Notes: a model not told the origin generated them from the letters alone. A DNA stretch of 12,361 nt from Pseudomonadota bacterium (GCA_023428365.1 JAEYYQ010000398.1:1-12361); one strand, 5' to 3'. Counted from the first letter of the stretch, positions 1 to 6,710 are shown. Numbers and translations are program-made.

Positions 1-1256
1 GATTCACCGACCAGTCCCAGCGTCTCGCCGCGCTTGACGTCGACGCTCACCTCATTGACCGCTCGGACCAGTTTCGTGGGCTGGAACAAGCCCTTCGACA
101 CCGGAAAGAATTTACTCGCCTTTCGGATGTCGATGATCGCTTCGGCGCCCGTATCGACGGCCTCTCTCTCGATAACCTCGGCTTCGCGTACCGGGCCAGC
201 CAGCGCTTCGATCTCATGAAGCCGATGGCAGGCAGCCAGATGATCAGGTTCTCCCTCGATCAGGGCCGGGACCTCGAGGCATTTGTCGATGGCATACGGG
301 CAACGTGGCCGGAAACGGCAACCTTCAGGCGGATCGAGAAGATTGGGCGGCGCACCCTCGATGGTCGCCAGCTTGGCGTTGCGACCACGATCCAGCCGAG
401 GCACGGCCGACAGGAGACCGCGCGTATAGGGATGGAGGGGACGCCCGAAGACTCGCTCCGCCGTTCCGCTTTCAGCCAGCCGCGCGGCGTACATGACATT
501 CACGCGGTTTGCGTATCGCGCCACGATGCCCAGGTTATGGGTGATGATGATCACCGCAATGCCAAGGCGCTGCGTCAGCTCCTTCATCAATTCCAGGATT
601 TGCGCCTGGATCGTGACGTCAAGCGCCGTGGTTGGTTCGTCGGCGATCAACAGCTTCGGATTGCAGGCCAGGCCGATCGCGATCATGACGCGCTGCCGCA
701 TACCGCCCGAAAGCTGGTGCGGATACTGGTCCAGCCGACTGTCAGGATCGGTGATGCCGACAAGGGTCAGCAGCTCGATGGCCCGGTTTCTGGCCTCCTC
801 ATCGCTCATCCCGAGATGGATTGTCAGTGGCTCGGTGATCTGCAGCCCGATCCTGAGGACCGGATTGAGCGACGTCATCGGCTCCTGAAAAATCATCGCG
901 ATATCGCGACCGCGAATCCGACGCATCTCCTCATCGGAGAGCTTCAGAAGCTCCTGACCATTGAAGCGGATGCTGCCTGACGGAATGCGAGCTGTTCCAG
1001 GCGGCAACAAGCGCATCGTGGCCAGCGCGGATACCGACTTTCCCGAACCGGATTCGCCGACAATCGCAACCATTTCGCCCGGATAAACCGAATAGCTCAG
1101 ACCATCGACAGCCCGGACGATGCCATGTCCAGTTTCGAACTGGACACGCAAATCTTCGATCTCAAGTACAGGGCTCAACCCGCCAGCATTGCTCGCCAGC
1201 GCTGCTGAATCTGTCCGCCCTGTCGCCTCGAGGTTCGTAACGACCTCGTTGTTCAA
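1..1256 (-). CDS. Fused double-ATPase component of a di/oligopeptide ABC transporter (N-terminal part, cut by window edge)
   Basis: Cytoplasmic ATPase that would energise peptide or glutathione-type uptake. The minus-strand frame is open from 1256 to the left edge with no stop, about 418 residues. Domain 1 has Walker A GESGSGKS (about 67-74), Q-loop MIFQEP (Gln124), signature LSGGMRQR (182-189), Walker B LLIADEPTTALD (202-213) and switch His240. A cysteine-containing oligopeptide-transporter tail follows (GCRFRPRCPY, about 320-330). A second ABC domain begins near residue 372 (IDIRKASKFFPV) and the window ends in its Walker A (LVGES). This is the DppD-DppF fused, GsiA/YejF-like architecture. 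The start is TTG 1256, with GGAGG at 1266-1270 nine bases upstream; an in-frame stop at 1287-1289 excludes anything much longer. Permease and binding-protein genes should lie outside the window. Substrate is unknown. Confidence 0.93.
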   Translation of the reverse strand, partial: MNNEVVTNLEATGRTDSAALASNAGGLSPVLEIEDLRVQFETGHGIVRAVDGLSYSVYPGEMVAIVGESGSGKSVSALATMRLLPPGTARIPSGSIRFNGQELLKLSDEEMRRIRGRDIAMIFQEPMTSLNPVLRIGLQITEPLTIHLGMSDEEARNRAIELLTLVGITDPDSRLDQYPHQLSGGMRQRVMIAIGLACNPKLLIADEPTTALDVTIQAQILELMKELTQRLGIAVIIITHNLGIVARYANRVNVMYAARLAESGTAERVFGRPLHPYTRGLLSAVPRLDRGRNAKLATIEGAPPNLLDPPEGCRFRPRCPYAIDKCLEVPALIEGEPDHLAACHRLHEIEALAGPVREAEVIEREAVDTGAEAIIDIRKASKFFPVSKGLFQPTKLVRAVNEVSVDVKRGETLGLVGE

Positions 1257-1743
1257 CAGTGAATTCCTCCCAAACAGGCGTAATTGTTAGCAGCCTGAGC
1301 CGGGTCGGTCGAGCCTTTTGCCCTCCGCGGCGCGCATAAACTCATGTGAACGGCTAACGGCTTTCGCTCATTGAGAATATTCCACGGACAGGACCCATCG
1401 AACAGCGGTATGGCGACCTTACGCGCACTCGACTTAGGTCTATACTTGCCGCCGCTGCGGGAGATCTGATGCGCCTGTCGCGGCACGAAGCCGGATTGGC
1501 CTCTGTTTGATCGCGTCCGCTGAGCCGCCGTGCGATTCCGAGATAGCCCAGCGCACACTCAGCGCCGCTCTCGCGGCGATGCAAAATTGGCGCTGTCATT
1601 CTTATTTTTCAACGCGCTCCGAGCCAGGCAGGTCAGAGCTCTTGTCCCGATGCGGCGCATACGTTTAGGTAACACTTGGGCCTCAACATTACTGCGTCGC
1701 GTCGCGTTGCGTCGTTGGAGGCGGGGGCTATTCGAGGGACACC
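1257..1743. other. Divergent intergenic region without a convincing gene
   Basis: This spacer separates the divergent ABC transporter and L,D-transpeptidase genes and should hold both promoters. Only the two ribosome-binding sites are clear: GGGAGGAA just before the TTG at 1256, and GAGGGA (1734-1739) before the ATG at 1744. Short open frames here are arginine-rich on both strands and look like GC-rich shadow frames. I could not support a specific -35/-10 pair. Confidence 0.5.
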
Positions 1744-2520
1744 ATGAATTTTGCTCAGACGGCATCGCTCTGCATCCTGCTCGCTGGCACCGGCGTGATT
1801 TTGGCAGCACCGCAAGCCAGCGCGCAGAGCGGATGGTCTGGCGGAGCCCCTGTCTTCCAAAGCGATATCGAGCAGCGTGAACGTCAGCTTGAGGAGCAGC
1901 GGGCCGAACGGCGCAAGACCTACGGCAACGTTGTCTATCCCAAGTACATGGACGGTGGAGACAAGCCCAATATCACTCCCGAAAAGCCCCCGATCGTATA
2001 TCTGACCAAGAATGAGGCGGCCGGCACGATCATCGTCGATACCGGTGGCCGCACGCTTTATTACGTACTCCCGGGCATGCGAGCCTACGCTTATCCGATC
2101 TCCGTCGGCCGTGAGGGCTTCACCTGGACGGGAACGGAGAAGATAAGCCGTATTGCATCCTGGCCGTCCTGGACGCCGCCACCCGAGATGCGCCAGCGCC
2201 AGCCGGGTCTGCCGATTACCGTATCGGGGGGCATGCTCAATCCGATGGGCGCGAAGGCACTTTACCTCGGCAGCTCGATCTATCGCATCCACGGTACGAA
2301 CAATGATCGCTCAGTCGGGCGAGCGTCGTCATCGGGATGCTTCCGCATGCTGAACGAGCACGTCACGCATCTGGCGACGCTCGCGAAGATCGGTACGACG
2401 GTCAGGGTTGTAAAGAACTATACGGAGGTCAGCACCTCAGCGCCGCTGTCATCGCTGTTTTCCGGCTTTAGCACGGGCGGCGATCCAACCCCGGCTCCAA
2501 AAAAGACCAGGACGAACTGA
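1744..2520 (+). CDS. Periplasmic L,D-transpeptidase (YkuD / ErfK-YbiS-YcfS-YnhG family)
   Basis: Cell-wall enzyme of 258 residues. The family makes 3-3 cross-links in peptidoglycan or attaches outer-membrane proteins to it, through an acyl-enzyme on a cysteine. Residues 1-28 form a signal peptide (hydrophobic core, then APQASAQ). A charged, Glu/Gln/Arg-rich stretch follows (about 41-60), and the YkuD domain spans roughly 95-224. The catalytic motif is visible: His183 in YRIHGTN and Cys199 in SSSGCFRM, with the usual spacing. The C-terminus is Ser/Pro/Lys-rich and looks disordered. ATG 1744 has GAGGGA five to ten bases upstream. No partner gene is adjacent. Which reaction it performs cannot be told from sequence. 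Confidence 0.93.
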   Translation: MNFAQTASLCILLAGTGVILAAPQASAQSGWSGGAPVFQSDIEQRERQLEEQRAERRKTYGNVVYPKYMDGGDKPNITPEKPPIVYLTKNEAAGTIIVDTGGRTLYYVLPGMRAYAYPISVGREGFTWTGTEKISRIASWPSWTPPPEMRQRQPGLPITVSGGMLNPMGAKALYLGSSIYRIHGTNNDRSVGRASSSGCFRMLNEHVTHLATLAKIGTTVRVVKNYTEVSTSAPLSSLFSGFSTGGDPTPAPKKTRTN

Positions 2521-2909
2521 GCTCGTCTGACACAGCAGCGTCATATCGTTCCGACGATTACGCCGCCCGCGCTGTCTTCCTGGGCGGCTGAAAAAGCGAG
2601 GCCGGTATTCACCCGGCGACACTCCAAAACACCACTGAAGACCCACTGGAATGCGGCAGGGTTTTCATAGCCCGCGCGATCTGCTCAACTGATCGTGTGG
2701 TGAACTCCGCAACTTGCGCGCTTTGGCGCCGCGCACATTCTGCGCGTACTGGGTGCTCCAGTCCGCCATCGTCTTGAACCGGCGTTGAAACGTTCGCTCC
2801 TCGAGGTGAATTGGACACTCCACGGGCGGCGATGCACCATTCTTCAATCGAATCTCTCGCACGGTGAGCCCGTGGCGCGGTATACGTCCGTCAACGGAGG
2901 AGTGGCGTC
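2521..2909. other. Gene-poor gap with a possible frameshifted minus-strand ORF remnant
   Basis: No intact gene is supported. On the minus strand one frame (2665-2862) runs KTMADWSTQYAQNVRGAKAR and then turns basic, while a second frame continues more naturally as VAEFTTRSVEQIARAMKTL to a stop near 2609. Joined with one frame change near 2710 they resemble a single small helical protein, so this may be a decayed gene. I do not recognise it. An inverted repeat GCCGCCC/GGGCGGC (2562-2568/2582-2588) follows the transpeptidase stop but has no T-run in either direction. The ribosome-binding site of the next gene (GGAGG, 2896-2900) closes the gap. Confidence 0.3.
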
Positions 2910-3437
2910 ATGATCCTCGGACTTTCGATCGACAACTTCGTCACGCTGCATGTCGTCATCAGCCTCGTTGGGATCGTTACCGGCTTGGTAGCTATCCCGA
3001 CTCTGGCGGCGGGGCGATGGCTGGGCGGCTGGCACGCCATCTTCCTGGCGAGCACAGCGGCGACCAGCATTACCGGGTTCCTCTTTCCATTCGGCGGCAT
3101 AACGCCGGGCATTGTTATCGGCATCATCTCAATGATCGTGCTTGGCGTCGCGTATGCCGCCTATCTCGCACTGAACAGTGCCGGGTGGGCCGGACCGATC
3201 TACGCAATAAGCGCTACGATCGCGCTTTACCTCAATCTCTTCGTGCTAGTGGTACAGGGCTTCATGAAGGTTTCGTGGCTGCACGATCTTGCGCCAAACC
3301 AGTCAGAACCACCCTTCGCGATAGCTCAAGGACTTGTGCTGCTCTTCAGCCTCATCATGGGCTTCTATGCCGTCCGGGGCGCTCGCAGGATTTGGCTGGG
3401 ACGACGTGTTGAAGCTGGACGTTCAGTCGAAAGCTGA
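2910..3437 (+). CDS. Small multi-pass inner-membrane protein of unknown function
   Basis: This 175-residue protein has about five hydrophobic segments (about 10-34, 39-59, 65-88, 94-117, 134-154). Short conserved-looking loops include the TGFLFPFGG stretch near residue 60 and the LAPNQSEPPF stretch near 126, the latter just before the last membrane helix. The pattern matches a family I recall as uncharacterised proteobacterial membrane proteins, and I know of no assigned role. The start ATG 2910 has a strong GGAGG at 2896-2900. A short arginine-rich tail follows the last helix, as expected for a cytoplasmic end. It is the last chromosomal gene before the integrated element, whose left att copy is 77 bases beyond its stop. 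The stop codon is TGA at 3435-3437. Confidence 0.85.
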   Translation: MILGLSIDNFVTLHVVISLVGIVTGLVAIPTLAAGRWLGGWHAIFLASTAATSITGFLFPFGGITPGIVIGIISMIVLGVAYAAYLALNSAGWAGPIYAISATIALYLNLFVLVVQGFMKVSWLHDLAPNQSEPPFAIAQGLVLLFSLIMGFYAVRGARRIWLGRRVEAGRSVES

Positions 3438-3513
3438 ATACTCCGCGACGCGGCAAAAAGCACTTATTGTCGCCCCGTGTACCGGCCATTTCGGAGACTA
3501 AGATCAGAGAAAG

Positions 3514-3532
3514 TGGCGACCCCGGCAGGATT
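3514..3532. repeat. Left attachment-site copy: 19-bp duplicate of the tRNA-Arg 3' end
   Basis: TGGCGACCCCGGCAGGATT is identical to 8719-8737, where it is the CCA end, discriminator, 3' acceptor strand and 3' T-arm of tRNA-Arg(CCT). Identity stops at once on both sides (G versus T before, G versus C after). The rest of the tRNA is absent here, so this is a fragment duplicated by integration, not a gene. It lies 16 bp upstream of the integrase start. Confidence 0.92.
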
Positions 3533-3548
3533 GCGAAAGGGCCAATCC

Positions 3549-4445
3549 ATGCTGAAATCGCTCAAGAATCTCCTCCTCCGCCAACGCACCATCTCCGATC
3601 TCACAACCGCCTATCGCGAAAGTCGCGCCTTCCTCGATCTCGCTGACTCAACCGCATACGCTTACGGCTGCGTGCTGGCTCGTTTGGAACGCGACCTTGG
3701 CCCCGAGACTCCACTGTCCCGACTAGACCGACAACGGATCGAAACCCTGCTCGCCTCACAGACGCCCGGCGCAGCGATGGAGAGCATCAAGAAGCTGCGC
3801 ATCCTAATCCGCCTCGCGATAGCGCGCGGATGGATGGATCGCGATCCAACAAGCGGATTGAGAAGGCCGAAAGCAGGGAAGGGACATCATACGTGGAGCG
3901 ATGGCGAGATCGCGCTATTCCGCACCCACTGGCCGCTCGGCACGATGGAGCGCCTCGCCTTCGAGCTGCTCCTCAACAGCGGCCAGCGCCTCGGAGACTG
4001 CTACCTCATGCGCTGGAGCGATATCCGCGAGGACGTGCTCTATGTCCAGCAGAGCAAAACCGGCGTCTCACTGATGATCCCGCTACATCCCGACCTTACA
4101 GCGGCGCTGACCCGTGCGACGGCGGACGATGGCACAATCCTCAAGACCATCCGAGGTCGAGCCTTTAGCACCGCGCCATCGTTCGCTATGTGGCTCGCCC
4201 GCACGATAGACGCGACTCAGCTCCCGAAGCGCTGCGTTCCTCACGGCCTGCGCAAAAGCGCCTGCCGCCGTCTCGCAGAGGCAGGCTGTAGCGCGAGTCA
4301 GATCGCGAGCATCTCTGGTCATCGGACGTTGAGTGAGGTCTCGCGCTACGTTGCGGCGGCTGATCAGGCGCGGCTCGCAAAAGCGGCGATGGCACGCATA
4401 AGGGACTGCGGCTCGAAAGCCACAGGTTCCGCAATTGCTTCTTAA
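3549..4445 (+). CDS. int: Tyrosine site-specific recombinase (integrase)
   Basis: Catalyses integration and excision of the element at the tRNA-Arg 3' end through a covalent 3'-phosphotyrosine. From ATG 3549 it has 298 residues. An N-terminal SAM-like core-binding domain (about 12-95) is followed by the catalytic domain (about 112-280). All catalytic residues are visible: Arg147 (NSGQRLGD), Lys170 (QQSKTG), His232 and Arg235 (HGLRKSACRR), His258 (SGHRT) and Tyr267 (SRYVAAAD). It should therefore be active. A GTG at 3477 keeps the frame open, but that reading runs through the att core. ATG 3549 lies inside the element, has AAGGG seven bases upstream and is preferred. An N-terminal AP2-like arm domain is not obvious. 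The short length fits phage- or island-type integrases. Confidence 0.95.
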   Translation: MLKSLKNLLLRQRTISDLTTAYRESRAFLDLADSTAYAYGCVLARLERDLGPETPLSRLDRQRIETLLASQTPGAAMESIKKLRILIRLAIARGWMDRDPTSGLRRPKAGKGHHTWSDGEIALFRTHWPLGTMERLAFELLLNSGQRLGDCYLMRWSDIREDVLYVQQSKTGVSLMIPLHPDLTAALTRATADDGTILKTIRGRAFSTAPSFAMWLARTIDATQLPKRCVPHGLRKSACRRLAEAGCSASQIASISGHRTLSEVSRYVAAADQARLAKAAMARIRDCGSKATGSAIAS

Positions 4446-4972
4446 GAGCTTGGTACGAACAGAGAGATTCCAGCGAATCGTCGTACCTTCGCGCGCGGTA
4501 GGTCCCTGGTTTGGACCATTGCCACCCACTACCGGCAGGCCTTTCGTTCGGGCCACTACCGGGTAACTTGCTACCCCGCTTATTGAACGGCCTCGGTGGG
4601 AACGTCCCTTTCCTACCGGGGCCACTTCACGTGCTGTGAAGTGCAACAGTTGCACCATACCGATTCGGTATCGGTTCATACAGGGTGTATTAAAGCACCA
4701 CTTGAGGAAGTTTCCTCACTGTGCCTCGGAAGACTCACCTGGATAACTTGGCGATTGGACTCGCTGCGTCGATAGCGACTCAGTTATCTCTCCGTCGTGG
4801 CATCAGCGCGGACTGGATGAAGACTTGGGTCTGTGTCGTTGACTCAAGGGGAGCTGTTTAGATTGGGCGTGTCACTGGCGATCCCGAAGACCCGACAGAG
4901 TTGCGGGCGCTGCGCAGCAATGTTTGAGGGATAGCAAAGCAGGGGCTCCTCACGGGGCCTCTTCTGCTTTCC
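4446..4972 (+). ncRNA. Candidate long structured RNA downstream of the integrase
   Basis: No credible ORF is present, yet hairpins follow one another almost without gaps. The stems are 4452-4458/4481-4487 (7 bp), 4501-4505/4513-4517, 4589-4597/4615-4623 (9 bp enclosing GGGA-acg-TCCC), 4623-4630/4636-4643 (8 bp perfect), 4642-4646/4650-4654, 4657-4662/4666-4671, 4678-4682/4686-4690, 4703-4709/4712-4718 (7 bp), 4742-4748/4782-4788 enclosing 4761-4765/4774-4778, 4824-4831/4841-4848 (8 bp), and a final hairpin at 4936-4970. The imperfect pairs 4593-4619, 4828-4844 and those in the last hairpin are G-U if the plus strand is the RNA and C-A if the minus is, so plus is favoured. CCACTACCGG occurs twice (4526-4535, 4553-4562). 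I match it to no known RNA family; tmRNA and RNase P hallmarks are absent. The 5' end is unknown. Confidence 0.5.
4936..4970. terminator. Hairpin terminator closing the integrase-side transcription unit
   Basis: AAAGCAG (4936-4942) pairs with CTGCTTT (4964-4970), extended inward by G-C and G-U pairs on the plus strand. Short T-runs follow on both strands. It sits between the end of the structured block (plus) and the stop of the small minus-strand ORF at 4981, so it could serve both convergent units. The T-run is only three bases, which makes it a weak intrinsic terminator. Confidence 0.45.
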
Positions 4973-4980
4973 ACATCCAC

Positions 4981-5211
4981 CTACCACCGCCGGAACAGGC
5001 TGATCAGCCATTCAACGGCTTCCCACGCGAGCTTTAGCGCGACGACGCCTGCAACACGCTTGACCCATCGCCAGCGTATATCGTTCGAAGGTTGTCTTGT
5101 TGAACGAGCGAGCGGCCGTGCAGGCACAACCTTGCGGCGCCTACCACGTGGTCGCGGAGGAAGCCCCAGCGGCAACTCGGGACTGGCATCGTCATTGGGA
5201 TTGGAGGTCAA
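4981..5211 (-). CDS. Small protein with an amphipathic C-terminal helix, hypothetical
   Basis: An open frame of 76 residues starting at TTG 5211, directly after an in-frame stop. It has an acidic N-terminus (NPNDDASPELP), a Pro/Arg-rich middle (about 18-45) and a Trp-rich hydrophobic C-terminal helix (about 47-76, WRWVKRVAGVVALKLAWEAV then WLISLFRRW) that could insert in or lie on a membrane. GGTGG upstream is only a weak ribosome-binding site. In its favour, the convergent hairpin at 4936-4970 lies immediately after its stop and the composition is protein-like. I do not recognise the family. Small membrane-active proteins of mobile elements include toxins and lysis or exclusion proteins, but nothing here selects among these. 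Confidence 0.4.
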   Translation of the reverse strand: MTSNPNDDASPELPLGLPPRPRGRRRKVVPARPLARSTRQPSNDIRWRWVKRVAGVVALKLAWEAVEWLISLFRRW

Positions 5212-5289
5212 GAATCACCACCGTCAATTGGTCTCAGGTGGCTTCCCGATATGAGGGGACTCTCGGGAAAGGGCAAAGCGGTTTTGGAG

Positions 5290-5298
5290 TTATCCACA
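5290..5298 (+). promoter_or_regulatory. Consensus DnaA box
   Basis: TTATCCACA is an exact match to the consensus DnaA-binding site. Only one perfect copy was seen in the element, so it may be chance, but it lies in the non-coding block that also carries the iteron-like locus 1.4 kb away. Confidence 0.35.
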
Positions 5299-5430
5299 CC
5301 CCCACCCAGCGAGTCACGATGCGCCAAACGCGAATCATCCGCCGCACGCCAAGCGCTAACCGCATGCGGTCAGCGGATGGGTGTCGTGAAGAATTAAACG
5401 TTGTCTGATATATGAACGCTGCTAGCGTCG

Positions 5431-5461
5431 AAAAACCGAGGCAACTGCCCGTTGCCCCGGT
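5431..5461 (-). terminator. Intrinsic terminator for a minus-strand transcript
   Basis: Read on the minus strand, ACCG-G-GGCAAC, a five-base loop, then GTTGCC-T-CGGT is followed directly by TTTTT (5431-5435). The single imperfect pair is G-U on the minus strand and A-C on the plus, which supports minus-strand use. No protein gene lies immediately upstream of it on that strand; the sequence it would end is the hairpin-rich block from about 6.4 kb downward. Confidence 0.7.
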
Positions 5462-5477
5462 CGCCCTAACGGGTGGC

Positions 5478-5526
5478 ACCCGCGCGACGCAAGAAGCCCA
5501 CCCGGACCCCCATGCGTTGCGCGGGT
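5478..5526. repeat. Long 14-bp inverted repeat
   Basis: ACCCGCGCGACGCA (5478-5491) pairs with TGCGTTGCGCGGGT (5513-5526) across all 14 positions, with one G-T wobble on the plus strand (5486/5518) and a 21-base loop. It is one of the strongest hairpins in the window and is not followed by a T-run. Confidence 0.75.
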
Positions 5527-5722
5527 GACGTCTTTGCTCCCCGCCGATCAGTCTGTCAACTGAGGTTTTTGCAACGATCCGTCTCAGCCCCCGGACCGGA
5601 AGCCCGTGTGGCGCTTGGGCTCAGCGCGCCCCTAGCAGCGTCGCTGGCGGCGATCTATGGGGCGGGACAAGCAATCCCTCATCCCAACTCCCCAGACCGT
5701 CCAGACTCGAATTTCGGGGTGT

Positions 5723-5745
5723 AGAAAAATCCGTACGGTTTTTCT
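5723..5745. repeat. AT-stem hairpin, possible bidirectional terminator
   Basis: AGAAAAA (5723-5729) pairs with TTTTTCT (5739-5745) around the palindrome CCGTACGG (5731-5738), with one bulged T at 5730. Each strand ends in a T-run after a short GC stem, so it could act as a weak terminator in either direction. The GC core is only two or three pairs. Confidence 0.35.
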
Positions 5746-5839
5746 GCGAGAGAGGGGGTGGCTGGGGAAACGGCTGGACAGAATGTCGCACTCTTGAGTC
5801 GCGGCTCGTAGTTCCTGGCAGGACCGGTCGCGACCGATC

Positions 5840-5895
5840 GCCGTTAACCTTAAGGGGGCCTGGGGGAAAGTGCCCCTGGCGGGCCGTTAACCTTA
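5840..5895. repeat. 13-bp direct repeat GCCGTTAACCTTA, two copies
   Basis: Exact copies at 5840-5852 and 5883-5895, spaced 43 bases apart. Each contains the palindrome GTTAAC. The segment between them is G- and C-run rich (GGGGG then GCCCC). Two copies only, so protein binding is a guess. Confidence 0.6.
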
Positions 5896-6020
5896 CCGGT
5901 GCAGAGGATTCCGCAAATCGCTGGGGGATTCTCGTTAATGATCAACGGAGCATAGCTCGCTGCACCTGCGAAAGACGCGGCTCCAAGCGCAATCGCGAGA
6001 CGCGGTTAACGGTCGGGAGA

Positions 6021-6195
6021 GGCGCGATTGTGCGCTGCGCAGCAGAGATTCCGCAACAATGTCAGTGCGGTAGTGGGGAAATTGCTGCACTGCGATTCGC
6101 GTAACAAGTCTTATGGAAAGTGAATCGCGTTCTGCAGAGGGCTAAGAGGCTGATCTGCCACTCTTTTCCGCGCCGTAGGCGCGGTTGTGCGCTGC
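6021..6195. repeat. 18-bp direct repeat with one mismatch, two copies
   Basis: GGCGCGATTGTGCGCTGC (6021-6038) recurs as GGCGCGGTTGTGCGCTGC (6178-6195), 157 bases apart. Each copy also provides the right arm of a local hairpin, so a similar stem-loop module appears twice. Confidence 0.6.
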
Positions 6196-6388
6196 ACTTT
6201 CGGGGTATGCGCTATTAAGCATTAACGGCGGAGCTGACTTTGGACGCGGAACCAGCGGCTTCCGTCTACACAACACGGTCGGAACGGCGGGACTTATGCT
6301 CAAATCCGGATAAGTACGAGCCATCCCCGTTGCGCCAATGAGGAATCGCCAGCCCATTGCCATCCACGTTCCCCCGCACGTTCCCCTC

Positions 6389-6671
6389 TCAGCCTTTGGC
6401 GCGCTCCAAGAGGAGCTTACGCGCCATCGCCCTCAACGCCTGCTCGTCATAGAGGTCGTGATCGGGTCCGGGGCGAATCCTCGCTGTCGTCGCTCCAACC
6501 GCCATCTTCGAGCTGGTACTTCAACCTGAATCGGGTTCCGGATGGCACATGCAGCACCGCGTTGTCGCCGTCGTGTCGCCATTCGCTTTCCTTTGGCTGC
6601 CTCAGCGTCTCGCCGCTCCATCGCTGCCTTTCGGCGGAATCTACGCGATTCACCGCTCTCCGGTGCAGCAA
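6389..6671 (-). pseudogene. Small acidic protein gene, apparently frameshifted, hypothetical
   Basis: The minus frame from TTG 6671 reads protein-like text (SEWRHDGDNAVLHVPSGTRF, then YQLEDGGWSDDSEDSP) but ends at 6447. Another frame continues as GPDHDLYDEQALRAMARKLL, then LERAKG, to a TGA at 6389-6391. Joined by one frame change near 6470-6485 these give one protein of about 90 residues with a beta-rich first half and a helical, basic end. I do not recognise the family. The start is uncertain: TTG 6671 or GTG 6653, the latter with GGAGAG too close. It follows the DUF3631 gene on the same strand, across the iteron locus. A plain overlap of two short genes is possible. Confidence 0.4.
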
Positions 6672-6672
6672 C

Positions 6673-6710
6673 TATCCGGGGTATCCGACCTATCCGACCA
6701 TATCCGGGGT
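6673..6710 (+). repeat. Four tandem 9-bp iteron-like repeats (TATCCGRSS)
   Basis: TATCCGGGG (6673), TATCCGACC (6682), TATCCGACC (6691) and TATCCGGGG (6701) follow each other at 9, 9 and 10 bp. Another direct copy, TATCCGAGG, is at 6790-6798, and inverted copies lie at 6821-6837. Tandem spacing near one helical turn is typical of sites bound in arrays by replication initiators or regulators. Confidence 0.7.

Larger units (their letters stand above)
5212..6388. other. About 1.2 kb of non-coding, hairpin- and repeat-rich DNA inside the element
   Basis: No reading frame here has convincing protein character. Inverted repeats are dense. Examples are CATCCGC/GCGGATG around an ACCGCATGCGGT palindrome (about 5337-5381), a 14-bp stem at 5478-5526, CGCCCC-TAG/CTA-GGGGCG (about 5628-5665), the palindrome CGGTCGCGACCG (5825-5836), GGTGCAG/CTGCACC (about 5898-5967), GCGCAATCGCG with CGCGATTG..CGC (about 5978-6036), CCGCA/TGCGG and CAGTGC/GCACTG (about 6050-6095), GCGATTC/GAATCGC (about 6090-6128) and CCGCGCC-GTA-GGCGCGG (about 6168-6184). 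The orientation evidence is mixed: wobble positions at 5435-5461 and about 5355-5376 favour a minus-strand RNA, and those in 5478-5526 a plus-strand one. It may be a structured RNA, an origin or packaging region, or both. Confidence 0.55.

Noticed and set aside
216..980. Long plus-strand open frame over the left-hand region
   Set aside because: It is the antisense shadow of the ABC transporter gene, whose minus-strand frame carries every ABC motif.
2562..2588. GCCGCCC/GGGCGGC hairpin as terminator of the transpeptidase gene
   Set aside because: The stem is followed by As, not Ts, on the plus strand, and lacks a T-run on the minus strand.
3477..3548. Longer integrase start at GTG 3477
   Set aside because: It would read through the att core, which is tRNA-derived, and begins in host DNA; ATG 3549 has its own ribosome-binding site.
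4083..4679. Minus-strand open frame of about 200 residues
   Set aside because: It overlaps the catalytic half of the integrase on the other strand and the hairpin block; composition is arginine/glycine-rich noise with no ribosome-binding site.
5725..5760. CCGTACGG followed by TTTTTC resembling the 3' side of a group II intron domain V
   Set aside because: The domain V stem with its tetraloop is missing and there is no reverse transcriptase; the similarity is to a few bases only.
4446..6388. CRISPR array
   Set aside because: Repeats are few, differ in sequence, and have no regular repeat-spacer spacing; no cas genes are present.
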